Shown in pieces: positions 1 to 8,884 of a DNA stretch of 64,000 nucleotides (position 1 is its first letter; every line of letters begins with the position of its first letter). The translations under genes were made by a program, and so were the position numbers. This DNA is from Citrobacter arsenatis (GTDB taxonomy: Bacteria > Pseudomonadota > Gammaproteobacteria > Enterobacterales > Enterobacteriaceae), in NCBI RefSeq assembly GCF_004353845.1, contig NZ_CP037864.1, positions 5,084,001 to 5,148,000 on the forward strand, written 5' to 3'. The notes under the pieces were generated by a model, which did no database searches, had not been told where the DNA came from, and was given only the letters and a program-made list of their open reading frames with translations.

Positions 1-414
1 CATGAACAGCGCATCAAAGTTGACCGGCGCAAGGTTCAGTTGCGGGAATGTACCGCGTGAAACCAGGCTGGTGATGCATTCGCGGGCATACGGGAACAGA
101 ATGTTCGGGCAGTATGCACCAAGGCAATGCGCCATCTGAGTCCCTTCAATACCACTGATGGAGAAAATACCGCCCTGCTGAACTTCGCACAGGAACGCAG
201 TTTCTTCGCCCAGTGAAGCCGTTACGGTGACACGCAGCACTACTTCATACACATCATCTGCCAGTTGGGTAGATGCGGTATCAAGATCCAGTTTAACCTC
301 TGGCTGCCAATCTTTCTGGAAAACATGCGGTGCATTAGGCGCTTCGAAAGATACATCCTTGGTATAGATACGTTGGATCTGGAAAGCCATTTCAGTGTTA
401 TTTTGTTCTGACAT
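1..414 (-). CDS. secB: SecB, export chaperone (C-terminus cut by window edge)
   Basis: Cytosolic tetrameric chaperone that keeps secretory precursors unfolded and hands them to SecA. The minus-strand frame from the ATG at 414 gives 138 codons beginning MSEQNNTEMAFQIQRIY and including the family stretch CLGAYCPNILFPYAREC. It agrees almost residue for residue with E. coli SecB as I remember it (155 aa), so about 17 C-terminal residues lie beyond base 1. The gene follows grxC on the same strand with a gap of about 46 bases, the conserved yibN-grxC-secB order. Confidence 0.97.
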   Translation of the reverse strand, partial: MSEQNNTEMAFQIQRIYTKDVSFEAPNAPHVFQKDWQPEVKLDLDTASTQLADDVYEVVLRVTVTASLGEETAFLCEVQQGGIFSISGIEGTQMAHCLGAYCPNILFPYARECITSLVSRGTFPQLNLAPVNFDALFM

Positions 415-460
415 GTTTAGAAAACCCTTAGTGTTGTCCTTTAAATACTTTCAGTACGCC

Positions 461-712
461 TTAACGCAGCAGGGGATCCAGTCCACCACGCGCATCCAAC
501 GCATACAAGTCGTCACAACCGCCAATGTGCTGTGCATCAATAAAAATCTGCGGAACCGTCGTACGGCCACTGCGTTTGATCATCTCTTCACGCTTTACGG
601 CATCGCCATCAATCGGAAGTTCCTGGAAACTCACACCCTTGCTGTTCAACAGCGCCTTTGCGCGATGGCAAAACGGGCAGGTTGCTTTGGTATAGATCTC
701 AATATTGGCCAT
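461..712 (-). CDS. grxC: Glutaredoxin 3
   Basis: Small glutathione-dependent thiol-disulfide oxidoreductase of the cytosol. The 83-residue product has the full thioredoxin-fold glutaredoxin layout: the dithiol active site CPFC at residues 12-15, the TVPQIFI segment before the cis-proline, and GGCDDL for glutathione binding. Length and sequence match E. coli GrxC. It lies between yibN and secB on the same strand and is probably co-transcribed with both. Confidence 0.97.
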   Translation of the reverse strand: MANIEIYTKATCPFCHRAKALLNSKGVSFQELPIDGDAVKREEMIKRSGRTTVPQIFIDAQHIGGCDDLYALDARGGLDPLLR

Positions 713-763
713 GACTTATCTCCAGTGTTCTTTTACCCTGCGGTATGAAAGAAGACGGGTAAA

Positions 764-1195
764 TTACTTGCCGCGAACCAGTGGCAGATTCTCACCACTC
801 CAGCCCGCTACACCGTCTTTCAGTACAGATACCTGCTCAAAACCGGCTTTAATCAGCGCAGTTGCTGAATCCTGGCACTGCATGCCTGAGCCATCAACCA
901 CAATAACAGGTTTGTTTTTGTGTTTTTCCAGCTCGCCAAAATTATTGGCTTTGATTTCGCTCGGCAGCAGGTTAGTGGAGCCTGCGATATGACCTTTACG
1001 GAAGTCGTCGCGCTGACGTAAATCCACAATCACCGCATCTTCTTTATTGATAAGACGTGTCGCTTCTCCGCGTGTAATCACCTTAACTTTCGAAGTCAGG
1101 CTCTTAAACGTGGTAAATAATACAGCCGCCAGTAACGCAATCCAGGCGATACTCAATACAGGGTGGCGACTAACAAATTGCATAATTTCTTGCAT
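764..1195 (-). CDS. yibN: YibN, membrane-anchored rhodanese-like protein
   Basis: Single rhodanese domain behind one N-terminal membrane helix (about residues 10-27 of a 143-residue product). The frame is open four codons further up, but the start beginning MQEIMQF is chosen because it gives the family length. In the expected active-site loop the sequence reads VVDGSGMQC: an aspartate stands where the catalytic cysteine of sulfurtransferases usually sits, with a cysteine a few residues later, so classical sulfurtransferase activity is uncertain. First gene of the yibN-grxC-secB run, divergent from gpmM. Confidence 0.93.
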   Translation of the reverse strand: MQEIMQFVSRHPVLSIAWIALLAAVLFTTFKSLTSKVKVITRGEATRLINKEDAVIVDLRQRDDFRKGHIAGSTNLLPSEIKANNFGELEKHKNKPVIVVDGSGMQCQDSATALIKAGFEQVSVLKDGVAGWSGENLPLVRGK

Positions 1196-1443
1196 GGGGG
1201 GTAACAACTCCCGACTCAGTGATTAAAAAACCAGGAAAGGAGTATACCTGCGCGTTGGCGCAAATACAGCCAGAGCGTGCATTGGATTGCATTTTTGCGG
1301 GGCGCTACGGAAAAAAAAACGTAAATCCGCGCCCTCTGCGGTGCGCTCTGGTCGATTATTTGATCTTCTGGGGCTACTTTATCGATTCAGCTGTAGTAAA
1401 ATTACGCAATTATTTTTTATCTATTAAGTGTGAGGTTGTCGCA

Positions 1444-2988
1444 ATGTCGGTTTCTAAAAAACCTATGGTACTGGTGATTCTGGATGGCTACGGTTATCGT
1501 GAAGACAGCCAGGATAACGCCATCTTTAATGCCAAAACCCCGGTAATGGATGCCCTGTGGGCAAAACGTCCGCATACCCTGATTGATGCGTCTGGCCTGG
1601 AAGTCGGCCTGCCCGATCGCCAGATGGGCAACTCCGAAGTGGGCCACGTCAACCTGGGCGCGGGCCGCATCGTATATCAGGACCTAACCCGTCTGGATGT
1701 TGAAATTAAAGAGCGTACTTTCTTCGCTAACCCGGTGCTGACCGATGCGGTCGACCAGGCAAAAAATAGCGGCAAAGCGGTACACATCATGGGTCTGCTC
1801 TCTGCTGGCGGCGTTCACAGCCACGAAGATCACATCATGGCGATGGTAGAAATGGCCGCTGAACGTGGCGCTGAGAAAATCTATCTGCACGCTTTCCTTG
1901 ATGGCCGTGACACCCCGCCGCGCAGCGCTGAACATTCACTGCAGAAATTCGAAGAGAAATTTGCCGCGCTGGGCAAAGGCCGCGTAGCGTCCATCATCGG
2001 TCGTTACTACGCGATGGACCGCGACAACCGCTGGGATCGCGTTGAACAGGCTTATGACCTGATGACGCTGGCAAAAGGCGAGTTCCAGTTCGCTACGGCG
2101 GTTGAAGGCCTGCAGGCTGCTTATGCCCGCGACGAAAACGACGAATTCGTGAAAGCGACCGTGATCCGTGCTGAAGGCCAGGCTGAAGCCGCCATGGAAG
2201 ACGGCGATACGCTGATTTTCATGAACTTCCGTGCTGACCGTGCGCGTGAAATTACCCGTGCGTTTGTTAACGCTGACTTCGACGGCTTCGCCCGTAAGAA
2301 AGTCGTTAACCTCAACTTTGTGATGCTGACCGAATACGCGGCCGACATCAAAACTGCGGTAGCTTACCCACCAGCGTCTCTGGCTAACACCCTTGGCGAG
2401 TGGATGGCGAAAAACGACAAAACGCAATTGCGTATTTCCGAAACCGAAAAATATGCGCACGTGACCTTCTTCTTCAACGGCGGCGTAGAAGAGCCGTTCA
2501 AAGGTGAAGATCGCATCCTGATCAACTCGCCGAAAGTCGCGACCTACGACCTGCAGCCGGAAATGAGCTCTGCTGAGCTGACCGAAAAACTGGTTGCTGC
2601 GATTGAAAGCGGGAAATACGACACCATCATTTGTAACTACCCGAACGGCGATATGGTTGGCCACACCGGGGTGATGGAAGCCGCGGTGAAAGCGGTTGAA
2701 GCGCTGGATCATTGCGTTGAGCAGGTGGCTAAAGCGGTTGAATCCGTTGGCGGCCAGCTGCTGATCACCGCAGACCACGGTAACGCAGAGCAGATGCGCG
2801 ATCCGTCTACCGGTCAGGCACATACCGCGCATACCAACCTGCCAGTTCCGCTGATTTATGTCGGTGGTAAAAACGTCAAAGCAGTCGAAGGCGGCAAACT
2901 TTCTGATATCGCCCCGACAATGCTGACGCTGATGGGTATGGAAATCCCGCAAGAGATGACTGGTAAGCCGCTGTTCATCGTGGAATAA
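1444..2988 (+). CDS. gpmM: 2,3-bisphosphoglycerate-independent phosphoglycerate mutase
   Basis: Interconverts 3- and 2-phosphoglycerate in glycolysis through a manganese-dependent phosphoserine intermediate, without the 2,3-bisphosphoglycerate cofactor. The 514-residue product shows the alkaline-phosphatase-type metal site ILDGYG near residue 14, the nucleophilic serine in QMGNSEVGH (Ser64) and the late metal motif TADHGNAEQM. The open frame extends about 75 codons upstream to 1219, but the ATG at 1444, preceded by GTGAGG, gives the normal family length. It lies nine bases upstream of envC. Confidence 0.97.
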   Translation: MSVSKKPMVLVILDGYGYREDSQDNAIFNAKTPVMDALWAKRPHTLIDASGLEVGLPDRQMGNSEVGHVNLGAGRIVYQDLTRLDVEIKERTFFANPVLTDAVDQAKNSGKAVHIMGLLSAGGVHSHEDHIMAMVEMAAERGAEKIYLHAFLDGRDTPPRSAEHSLQKFEEKFAALGKGRVASIIGRYYAMDRDNRWDRVEQAYDLMTLAKGEFQFATAVEGLQAAYARDENDEFVKATVIRAEGQAEAAMEDGDTLIFMNFRADRAREITRAFVNADFDGFARKKVVNLNFVMLTEYAADIKTAVAYPPASLANTLGEWMAKNDKTQLRISETEKYAHVTFFFNGGVEEPFKGEDRILINSPKVATYDLQPEMSSAELTEKLVAAIESGKYDTIICNYPNGDMVGHTGVMEAAVKAVEALDHCVEQVAKAVESVGGQLLITADHGNAEQMRDPSTGQAHTAHTNLPVPLIYVGGKNVKAVEGGKLSDIAPTMLTLMGMEIPQEMTGKPLFIVE

Positions 2989-2997
2989 TCCCTCCCC

Positions 2998-4281
2998 ATG
3001 AGGGGAAAGGCGATTAATACCATCACTCGGGCCGTGAAACTGCGTAAGTTTTCAGTCAGGCCTCTGTTCTACGCCAGCGCGCTTAGCGCTGGCGTATTGC
3101 TGTGCGCCTTTTCCGCCCACGCGGACGAACGCGACCAGCTCAAATCAATTCAGGCCGATATCGCGGCAAAAGAACGCGCGGTACGCCAGCAACAACAACA
3201 ACGCGCCACCCTCCTCGCTCAACTTAAAGCCCAGGAACAGGCCATCGCCGTTGCCGCCAGGCAGTTGCGCGAAACACAAAACTCACTGGCACAGCTAAAC
3301 GCGCAGATCGCAGAAATGAACGCCGCGCTCGCAAAGCTGGAAAAACAGCGAGCCGCGCAAGAACGCAGCCTGGCAGCCCAACTCGACGCAGCGTTTCGCC
3401 AGGGCGAACATACCGGCATTCAGCTCATTCTGAGCGGTGAAGAAAGCCAGCGTGGGCAACGCCTGCAGGCCTATTTCGGCTATCTGAACCAGGCGCGGCA
3501 GGAAACCATCGCGCAGCTGAAACAAACCCGCGAAGAGGTAGACTCGCAAAAAGCCGAGCTGGAAGATAAGCAGAGCGAACAGCAGACGTTGCTGTACGAA
3601 CAGCGTGCTCAGCAGGCTAAGCTGGAGCAGGCGCGTAATGAACGCCAGAAAACGCTCTCGGGTCTGGAGTCATCGATTCAACAGGGCCAACAGCAACTGG
3701 GCGAAATGCGCGCCAACGAATCACGCCTGCGCAACAGCATTGCTCGCGCCGAAGCCGCAGCCAAAGCACGCGCGGAACGTGAAGCCCGCGAGGCGCAGGC
3801 CGTACGCGATAAGCAGCAGGATGCGTCACGGAAAGGCTCAACCTACAAGCCAACCGAAAGCGAAAAATCACTGATGTCCCGTACCGGTGGTTTAGGTTCG
3901 CCGCGCGGACAGGCATACTGGCCTGTTCGTGGTCCAACCCTACATCGTTATGGCGAACAGCTGCAGGGTGAGCTACGTTGGAAGGGGATGGTTATTGGCG
4001 CATCTGAAGGTACCGAAGTTAAAGCCATTGCCGATGGTCGCGTCATTCTGGCGGACTGGCTGCAGGGCTATGGCCTGGTGGTCGTCGTTGAACACGGTAA
4101 AGGCGATATGAGCCTGTACGGTTATAACCAGAGCGCACTGGTCAGCGTCGGTACGCAGGTACGCGCCGGACAGCCTATTGCACTTGTGGGTAGCAGCGGC
4201 GGTCAGGGCAGGCCGGCGCTCTATTTCGAAATTCGTCGCCAGGGTCAGGCGGTCAATCCACAGCCGTGGTTGGGAAGATAA
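2998..4281 (+). CDS. envC: EnvC, activator of the septal amidases AmiA/AmiB
   Basis: Periplasmic divisome protein recruited by FtsEX that activates peptidoglycan amidases at the septum. Visible parts: a signal sequence ending near AHADE (about residue 43), a long Gln/Ala/Arg-rich coiled coil to about residue 265, and a C-terminal LytM domain. The metal-binding residues of active M23 peptidases are missing (the final motif reads LYFEIRR), as expected for an activator. The start is uncertain. The E. coli protein begins at the MTRAVK position, which is ATC here. The ATG at 2998 adds a short tail but has no clear ribosome site, and GTG at 3034 is an alternative. Confidence 0.93.
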   Translation: MRGKAINTITRAVKLRKFSVRPLFYASALSAGVLLCAFSAHADERDQLKSIQADIAAKERAVRQQQQQRATLLAQLKAQEQAIAVAARQLRETQNSLAQLNAQIAEMNAALAKLEKQRAAQERSLAAQLDAAFRQGEHTGIQLILSGEESQRGQRLQAYFGYLNQARQETIAQLKQTREEVDSQKAELEDKQSEQQTLLYEQRAQQAKLEQARNERQKTLSGLESSIQQGQQQLGEMRANESRLRNSIARAEAAAKARAEREAREAQAVRDKQQDASRKGSTYKPTESEKSLMSRTGGLGSPRGQAYWPVRGPTLHRYGEQLQGELRWKGMVIGASEGTEVKAIADGRVILADWLQGYGLVVVVEHGKGDMSLYGYNQSALVSVGTQVRAGQPIALVGSSGGQGRPALYFEIRRQGQAVNPQPWLGR

Positions 4282-4284
4282 GTT

Positions 4285-5217
4285 TTGCCTCAATTTCGTC
4301 GTCTATTACTCTCTCTCGCCAGCCTGCTGGCCTTCGCAACACCTGTATTTGCTGGCAAACTCGCCATCGTCATTGATGATTTCGGCTATCGCCCACAGAC
4401 TGAAAACCAGGTGTTGGCGATGCCTTCCGCCATCTCGGTTGCCGTCCTCCCTAATGCACCACACGCTCGTGAAATGGCGACCAAAGCGCATAACAGCGGG
4501 CATGAAGTCTTGATCCATCTACCGATGGCGCCGCTAAGTAAGCAGCCGTTAGAGAAAGACACGTTACGCCCGGAGATGAGCAGCGAAGAGATTGAGAGGA
4601 TTATTCGCGACGCAGTAAGCAAAGTACCGAATGCGGTCGGGCTGAACAACCATATGGGCAGCGCGATGACCTCCAGCCTGTTTGGCATGCAAAAGGTGAT
4701 GCAGGCACTAGAACGCTACGACCTCTACTTCCTGGACAGCATGACCATCGGCAACAGTCAGGCCATGCGCGCAGCGTCAGGAACCGGAGTGAAGGTCATC
4801 AAACGCAAAGTCTTCCTTGATGACACGCAAAACGAAGCCGATATTCGCCGTCAGTTTAATCGAGCCGTCGAACTTGCACGTCGCAATGGTTCAGCCATTG
4901 CCATTGGCCACCCTCACCCTTCGACAGTCCGCGTCTTGCAGCAGATGCTTTATAACCTGCCTGCGGACATTACGCTGGTTCGCCCAAGCAACCTGCTCAA
5001 TGAACCACAGGTGGACACATCCAGACCAAACCTCACACCGCCGAAAAACGGTACACCTGACGCACCGCGTAATCCTTTCCGCGGGGTGAAATTATGCAAA
5101 CCGAAGCAGCCGTTAGAGCCGGTTTACGCCAGCCGCTTCTTCAGCGTGCTCGGTGAAAGCATCACCCAAAGCACGCTGGTGCAGTACATGCGTCTGCAGT
5201 GGCAAGGCTGGCAATAA
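4285..5217 (+). CDS. yibQ: YibQ, divergent polysaccharide deacetylase-like protein
   Basis: Predicted periplasmic protein of the DUF610/divergent polysaccharide deacetylase family; substrate unknown. It has a cleavable signal sequence (about residues 1-23, ending VFAG), then the NodB-like fold with VIDDFGYR, IHLPMAP and NNHMGS motifs. Translation appears to begin at TTG 4285, three bases after the envC stop, so coupling to envC is likely. The gene ends exactly where the convergent waaH gene ends; no hairpin terminator separates them. Confidence 0.92.
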   Translation: MPQFRRLLLSLASLLAFATPVFAGKLAIVIDDFGYRPQTENQVLAMPSAISVAVLPNAPHAREMATKAHNSGHEVLIHLPMAPLSKQPLEKDTLRPEMSSEEIERIIRDAVSKVPNAVGLNNHMGSAMTSSLFGMQKVMQALERYDLYFLDSMTIGNSQAMRAASGTGVKVIKRKVFLDDTQNEADIRRQFNRAVELARRNGSAIAIGHPHPSTVRVLQQMLYNLPADITLVRPSNLLNEPQVDTSRPNLTPPKNGTPDAPRNPFRGVKLCKPKQPLEPVYASRFFSVLGESITQSTLVQYMRLQWQGWQ

Positions 5218-6255
5218 TCAGTCTTTACTATCCAACGTCAAATGGGCCAGACGGCGCGGTGTCAGTGATTTATCGCGCCATTGGCTAAAACGGATAGCCC
5301 ACAACAACACCTGATACCCCAGCTTAACGCTGCAGATATTGCTCACCATACGCTTAAACATACCCGACACGAATACTTCAGCAATCATCCGTTGGCGGAT
5401 TTTCTCGTCCGGCTCTTTGCGTATGCAATGACAAACGCGTAGCGCTTCGTAAATCACCTGCTGTTTAAACTCCGGATAAATAGGAATGCGCCCAGCGTAG
5501 TCGCGGTTCATCTTATCCAGCAGCCGGGTAATTTTGATGTAGTGGCGCTGATAGGCGAGGTTTTTCAGGCCGGTGCGCGGCTGACGGCTGACGGATGCGC
5601 CGTGCAGGAAATATTTGTACAGCGGGACTTCCGTGTAACGCGCGCGTTTCGCATTAAACATAAACTCCGTGGTCCAGATAATGTCCTGGTGGTGCAGGCC
5701 GGACAGGAAGGTCAGTCCTGCATCGCGGATGGTCTGATGACGGTAAACGCCCATCCAGACAACGTGCCGCCAACGGCGGCTGGCTAACGCTTTGCGTAAC
5801 CAGTCTGGCCCGGTCATCACGCCGGTAGAACGAATACGATCGGTAGGAATGGATGCCCAGGTGTGGCCCGTCTCAGCAATACACCAGTCAGCGTTGCACT
5901 GCGCAACATCCAGGTTGTCTTTCAGCGCCATATTCATCAGCGTTTCATACATTTCCGGATAGGCAATATCATCGCCGTCTACGTACGCGATGTACTCCCC
6001 CCTGGCAACTTTCATACCGGTATTGCGCGCCGCAGAAACGCCCCCATTGCGCTGGTGCAGCAGATGAACGTGCGGATAACGATCAGCATAAGACTGAGCA
6101 AGCTCCGCAGAGTTATCCGTAGAGCCATCATTAACAATAATGATCTCCAGGTTCTTCCAGGTTTGCGCAATCAGTGAATCCATACACGCAATGAACGGCT
6201 CACCCGTGTTGTAAAGCGGCATAATGACGCTCAGGAGACCAGGGGTATAGGTCAT
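5218..6255 (-). CDS. waaH: WaaH (YibD), family 2 glycosyltransferase modifying the LPS core
   Basis: In E. coli this enzyme adds glucuronic acid to the heptose region of the LPS inner core and is induced under phosphate limitation (published knowledge; not visible here). The 345-residue product has a GT2 domain: LSVIMPLYNTG at the N-terminus, VNDGSTDNS in the nucleotide-binding strand, and the DGDD motif of the metal site. ATG at 6255 is chosen over TTG at 6270 because a GGCAGGA ribosome site lies just upstream of the ATG. The gene is monocistronic and convergent with yibQ. I saw no convincing Pho box upstream. Confidence 0.9.
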   Translation of the reverse strand: MTYTPGLLSVIMPLYNTGEPFIACMDSLIAQTWKNLEIIIVNDGSTDNSAELAQSYADRYPHVHLLHQRNGGVSAARNTGMKVARGEYIAYVDGDDIAYPEMYETLMNMALKDNLDVAQCNADWCIAETGHTWASIPTDRIRSTGVMTGPDWLRKALASRRWRHVVWMGVYRHQTIRDAGLTFLSGLHHQDIIWTTEFMFNAKRARYTEVPLYKYFLHGASVSRQPRTGLKNLAYQRHYIKITRLLDKMNRDYAGRIPIYPEFKQQVIYEALRVCHCIRKEPDEKIRQRMIAEVFVSGMFKRMVSNICSVKLGYQVLLWAIRFSQWRDKSLTPRRLAHLTLDSKD

Positions 6256-6366
6256 ATCAAATCCTGCCAAACAGTAGAGTTATCGGCACTTTTTAGCATA
6301 TTAAGCGGTAGATTTTCAGAAAAAAATATTAATTCTTTAGCGGAAAATGCGCCGGGCAGGAGGAAG

Positions 6367-6406
6367 CAAAAAAGCCCCGGACGGTAATGATAATCAACAT
6401 CCGGGG
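6367..6406 (-). terminator. Rho-independent terminator of kbl-tdh
   Basis: Read on the minus strand, CCCCGGA (6400-6406) pairs with TCCGGGG (6375-6381) across an 18-base loop and is followed by CTTTTTTG. It lies about 30 bases beyond the tdh stop codon. Confidence 0.85.
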
Positions 6407-6437
6407 ACAACACACAGAATCCACAGAGTGGATACGG

Positions 6438-7463
6438 TTAATCCCAGCTCAGGATCACTTTCCCTGACTGGCCTGAACGCATCGCGTCAAAGCCCTGCTG
6501 GAATTCATCGATGGAGAATCGATGGGTGATGATCGGCGACAAATCCAGACCAGACTGGATCAGTGCAGCCATTTTGTACCAGGTTTCAAACATCTCACGA
6601 CCGTAGATACCTTTAATAAACAGCCCCTTAAAGATAACTTTGGTCCAGTCGATTGACATATCAGATGGCGGAATACCCAGCATAGCAATACGGCCACCGT
6701 GGTTCATGGTGTCCAACATGGCGCGAAACGCTGGCGGCGCCCCGGACATCTCCAGGCCCACATCAAACCCTTCGGTCATACCCAGTTCAGCCATCACGTC
6801 GGTCAGATTCTCTTTCGACACGTTGACCGCGCGGGTGATACCCATTTTGCGCGCCAGCTCAAGGCGATACTCATTAACGTCGGTGATCACCACGTGGCGT
6901 GCGCCAACGTGCTTCGCGACCGCTGCCGCCATAATACCGATTGGACCCGCACCGGAAACCAGCACATCTTCCCCAACCAGATCGAACGACAGCGCCGTGT
7001 GCACTGCATTACCGAACGGATCGAAGATAGACGCCAGGTCGTCGGAGATATTGTCCGGGATTTTAAATGCGTTAAATGCCGGGATCACCAGGTACTCCGC
7101 GAAGCAGCCCAGACGGTTTACGCCAACACCGGTCGTATTGCGGCACAGGTGAGTACGCCCACCGCGGCAGTTACGGCAATGTCCGCAGGTGATATGACCT
7201 TCGCCAGAAACACGATCGCCTATTTTAAAGCCTTTAACTTCCTGGCCGATGCCAACAACTTCGCCGACATATTCATGCCCAACGACCATCGGTACCGGGA
7301 TGGTTTTTTGCGACCATTCATCCCAGTTATAGATGTGAACGTCAGTCCCGCAGATGGCTGTTTTACGGATTTTAATCAGCAAATCGTTATGGCCGACTTC
7401 CGGTTCAGGAACGTCGGTCATCCAAATGCCCTCTTCCGCTTTCAGTTTGGATAACGCTTTCAT
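6438..7463 (-). CDS. tdh: L-threonine 3-dehydrogenase
   Basis: Zinc-dependent NAD+ oxidoreductase that oxidises L-threonine to 2-amino-3-ketobutyrate, the first step of threonine breakdown to glycine. The 341-residue medium-chain dehydrogenase shows the catalytic-zinc motif GHEYVGEV, the structural-zinc cysteine cluster CGHCRNCRGGRTHLC, and the Rossmann motif GAGPIG. It follows kbl by nine bases, the standard kbl-tdh operon, and ends before a clear terminator. Confidence 0.98.
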   Translation of the reverse strand: MKALSKLKAEEGIWMTDVPEPEVGHNDLLIKIRKTAICGTDVHIYNWDEWSQKTIPVPMVVGHEYVGEVVGIGQEVKGFKIGDRVSGEGHITCGHCRNCRGGRTHLCRNTTGVGVNRLGCFAEYLVIPAFNAFKIPDNISDDLASIFDPFGNAVHTALSFDLVGEDVLVSGAGPIGIMAAAVAKHVGARHVVITDVNEYRLELARKMGITRAVNVSKENLTDVMAELGMTEGFDVGLEMSGAPPAFRAMLDTMNHGGRIAMLGIPPSDMSIDWTKVIFKGLFIKGIYGREMFETWYKMAALIQSGLDLSPIITHRFSIDEFQQGFDAMRSGQSGKVILSWD

Positions 7464-7472
7464 TTCACATCC

Positions 7473-8669
7473 TCAGGCAATAACGCCTAGTTGTTTACCA
7501 ATGCGTGTGAACGCCTCGACCGCACGCGTAATCTGCTCAGGGGTATGCGCCGCAGACATCTGGGTACGAATACGTGCCTGGCCTTTTGGAACCACCGGAT
7601 AGAAGAACCCGGTAACGTAAATCCCCTCTTTTTGCAGCTCGCGGGCGAACGCCTGCGCCACGACGGCATCACCCAGCATGACCGGGATGATCGCGTGATC
7701 CGCACCGGCTAAGGTAAAGCCTGCTGCGGACATTTGCTCGCGGAACTGACGTGCATTCGCCCACAGGCGATCGCGCAGGTCACTGCCAGCTTCAACCATT
7801 TCCAGCACTTTAATGGAGGCTGCAACAATCGCCGGTGCCAGTGAGTTGGAGAACAGATAAGGGCGGGAACGCTGACGCAGCCACTCAACAACTTCTTTGC
7901 GTGCTGCGGTGTAACCGCCAGATGCGCCACCGAGTGCTTTACCCAGCGTACCGGTAATGATGTCGACACGGCCCATCACATCACAGTATTCATGGGATCC
8001 ACGACCATTTTCACCGACAAAGCCGACGGCATGGGAATCATCAACCATGACCAGCGCGTCGTATTTATCAGCCAGGTCACAAACGCCTTTCAGGTTAGCG
8101 ATCACGCCATCCATAGAGAACACGCCATCGGTGGCGATGAGGATATGACGAGCACCCGCTTCACGCGCTTCTTTCAGGCGCGCTTCCAGCTCGACCATGT
8201 CGTTATTGGCATAACGGAAACGCTTTGCTTTACACAGACGAACGCCGTCAATGATAGAGGCGTGGTTCAGGGCATCGGAGATGATCGCATCTTCTGCGCC
8301 CAGCAGCGTTTCAAACAGGCCGCCGTTGGCGTCAAAGCAGGAAGAGTAAAGGATGGCATCTTCCATACCGAGGAAGGTTGCCAGTTTTTGCTCCAATTGC
8401 TTATGGCTGTCTTGAGTACCGCAAATAAAGCGGACCGAAGCCATGCCAAACCCGTGAGAATCCATACCCGCTTTTGCCGCTGCAATCAGTTCCGGGTGGT
8501 TAGCCAGCCCCAGATAGTTGTTCGCACAAAAGTTAATAACATGGCTTCCATCTGCCACGGTGATATCCGCCTGCTGGGCAGACGTAATAATGCGCTCTTC
8601 TTTAAACAATCCTTCCGCACGTGCGGTGTCGAGATCGTTCGTTAACTGTTTGTAAAAATCCCCACGCAT
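7473..8669 (-). CDS. kbl: Glycine C-acetyltransferase (2-amino-3-ketobutyrate CoA ligase)
   Basis: PLP enzyme that cleaves 2-amino-3-ketobutyrate with CoA to glycine and acetyl-CoA, taking the unstable product of Tdh. The 398-residue product has the alpha-oxoamine synthase signature: NYLGLANHPE near the N-terminus, the DDSHAVG aspartate-histidine motif, and the PLP lysine in GTLGKALGGASGG. A GGAG ribosome site precedes the ATG. First gene of kbl-tdh, divergent from hldD across 215 bases. Confidence 0.98.
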   Translation of the reverse strand: MRGDFYKQLTNDLDTARAEGLFKEERIITSAQQADITVADGSHVINFCANNYLGLANHPELIAAAKAGMDSHGFGMASVRFICGTQDSHKQLEQKLATFLGMEDAILYSSCFDANGGLFETLLGAEDAIISDALNHASIIDGVRLCKAKRFRYANNDMVELEARLKEAREAGARHILIATDGVFSMDGVIANLKGVCDLADKYDALVMVDDSHAVGFVGENGRGSHEYCDVMGRVDIITGTLGKALGGASGGYTAARKEVVEWLRQRSRPYLFSNSLAPAIVAASIKVLEMVEAGSDLRDRLWANARQFREQMSAAGFTLAGADHAIIPVMLGDAVVAQAFARELQKEGIYVTGFFYPVVPKGQARIRTQMSAAHTPEQITRAVEAFTRIGKQLGVIA

Positions 8670-8884
8670 TTCAATTCTCCAGACAGGGCAAATTTCAGCA
8701 CATATTACCCAAAGCTATACGTTGATACGAGATGACGCATCATCACTTCTTCAAAATGAAGCATAAATCACGTGTACCCGCACGGCTTATCGGTGAATGG
8801 CTGAAGCTTGGGCCATGTAGTGATATGATAGAAAGTATTCGTGTCTGAGATTGTCTCTGACTCCATAATTCGAAGGTTACATTT

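Noticed and set aside
1936..2952. 338-codon open frame on the minus strand
   Set aside because: Lies entirely inside gpmM; the translation is low-complexity His/Phe/Val-rich with no family features, a typical antisense shadow of a GC-rich gene.
6256..6366. Pho box upstream of waaH
   Set aside because: The E. coli gene is PhoB-dependent, but no pair of CTGTCAT-like repeats with correct spacing was seen.
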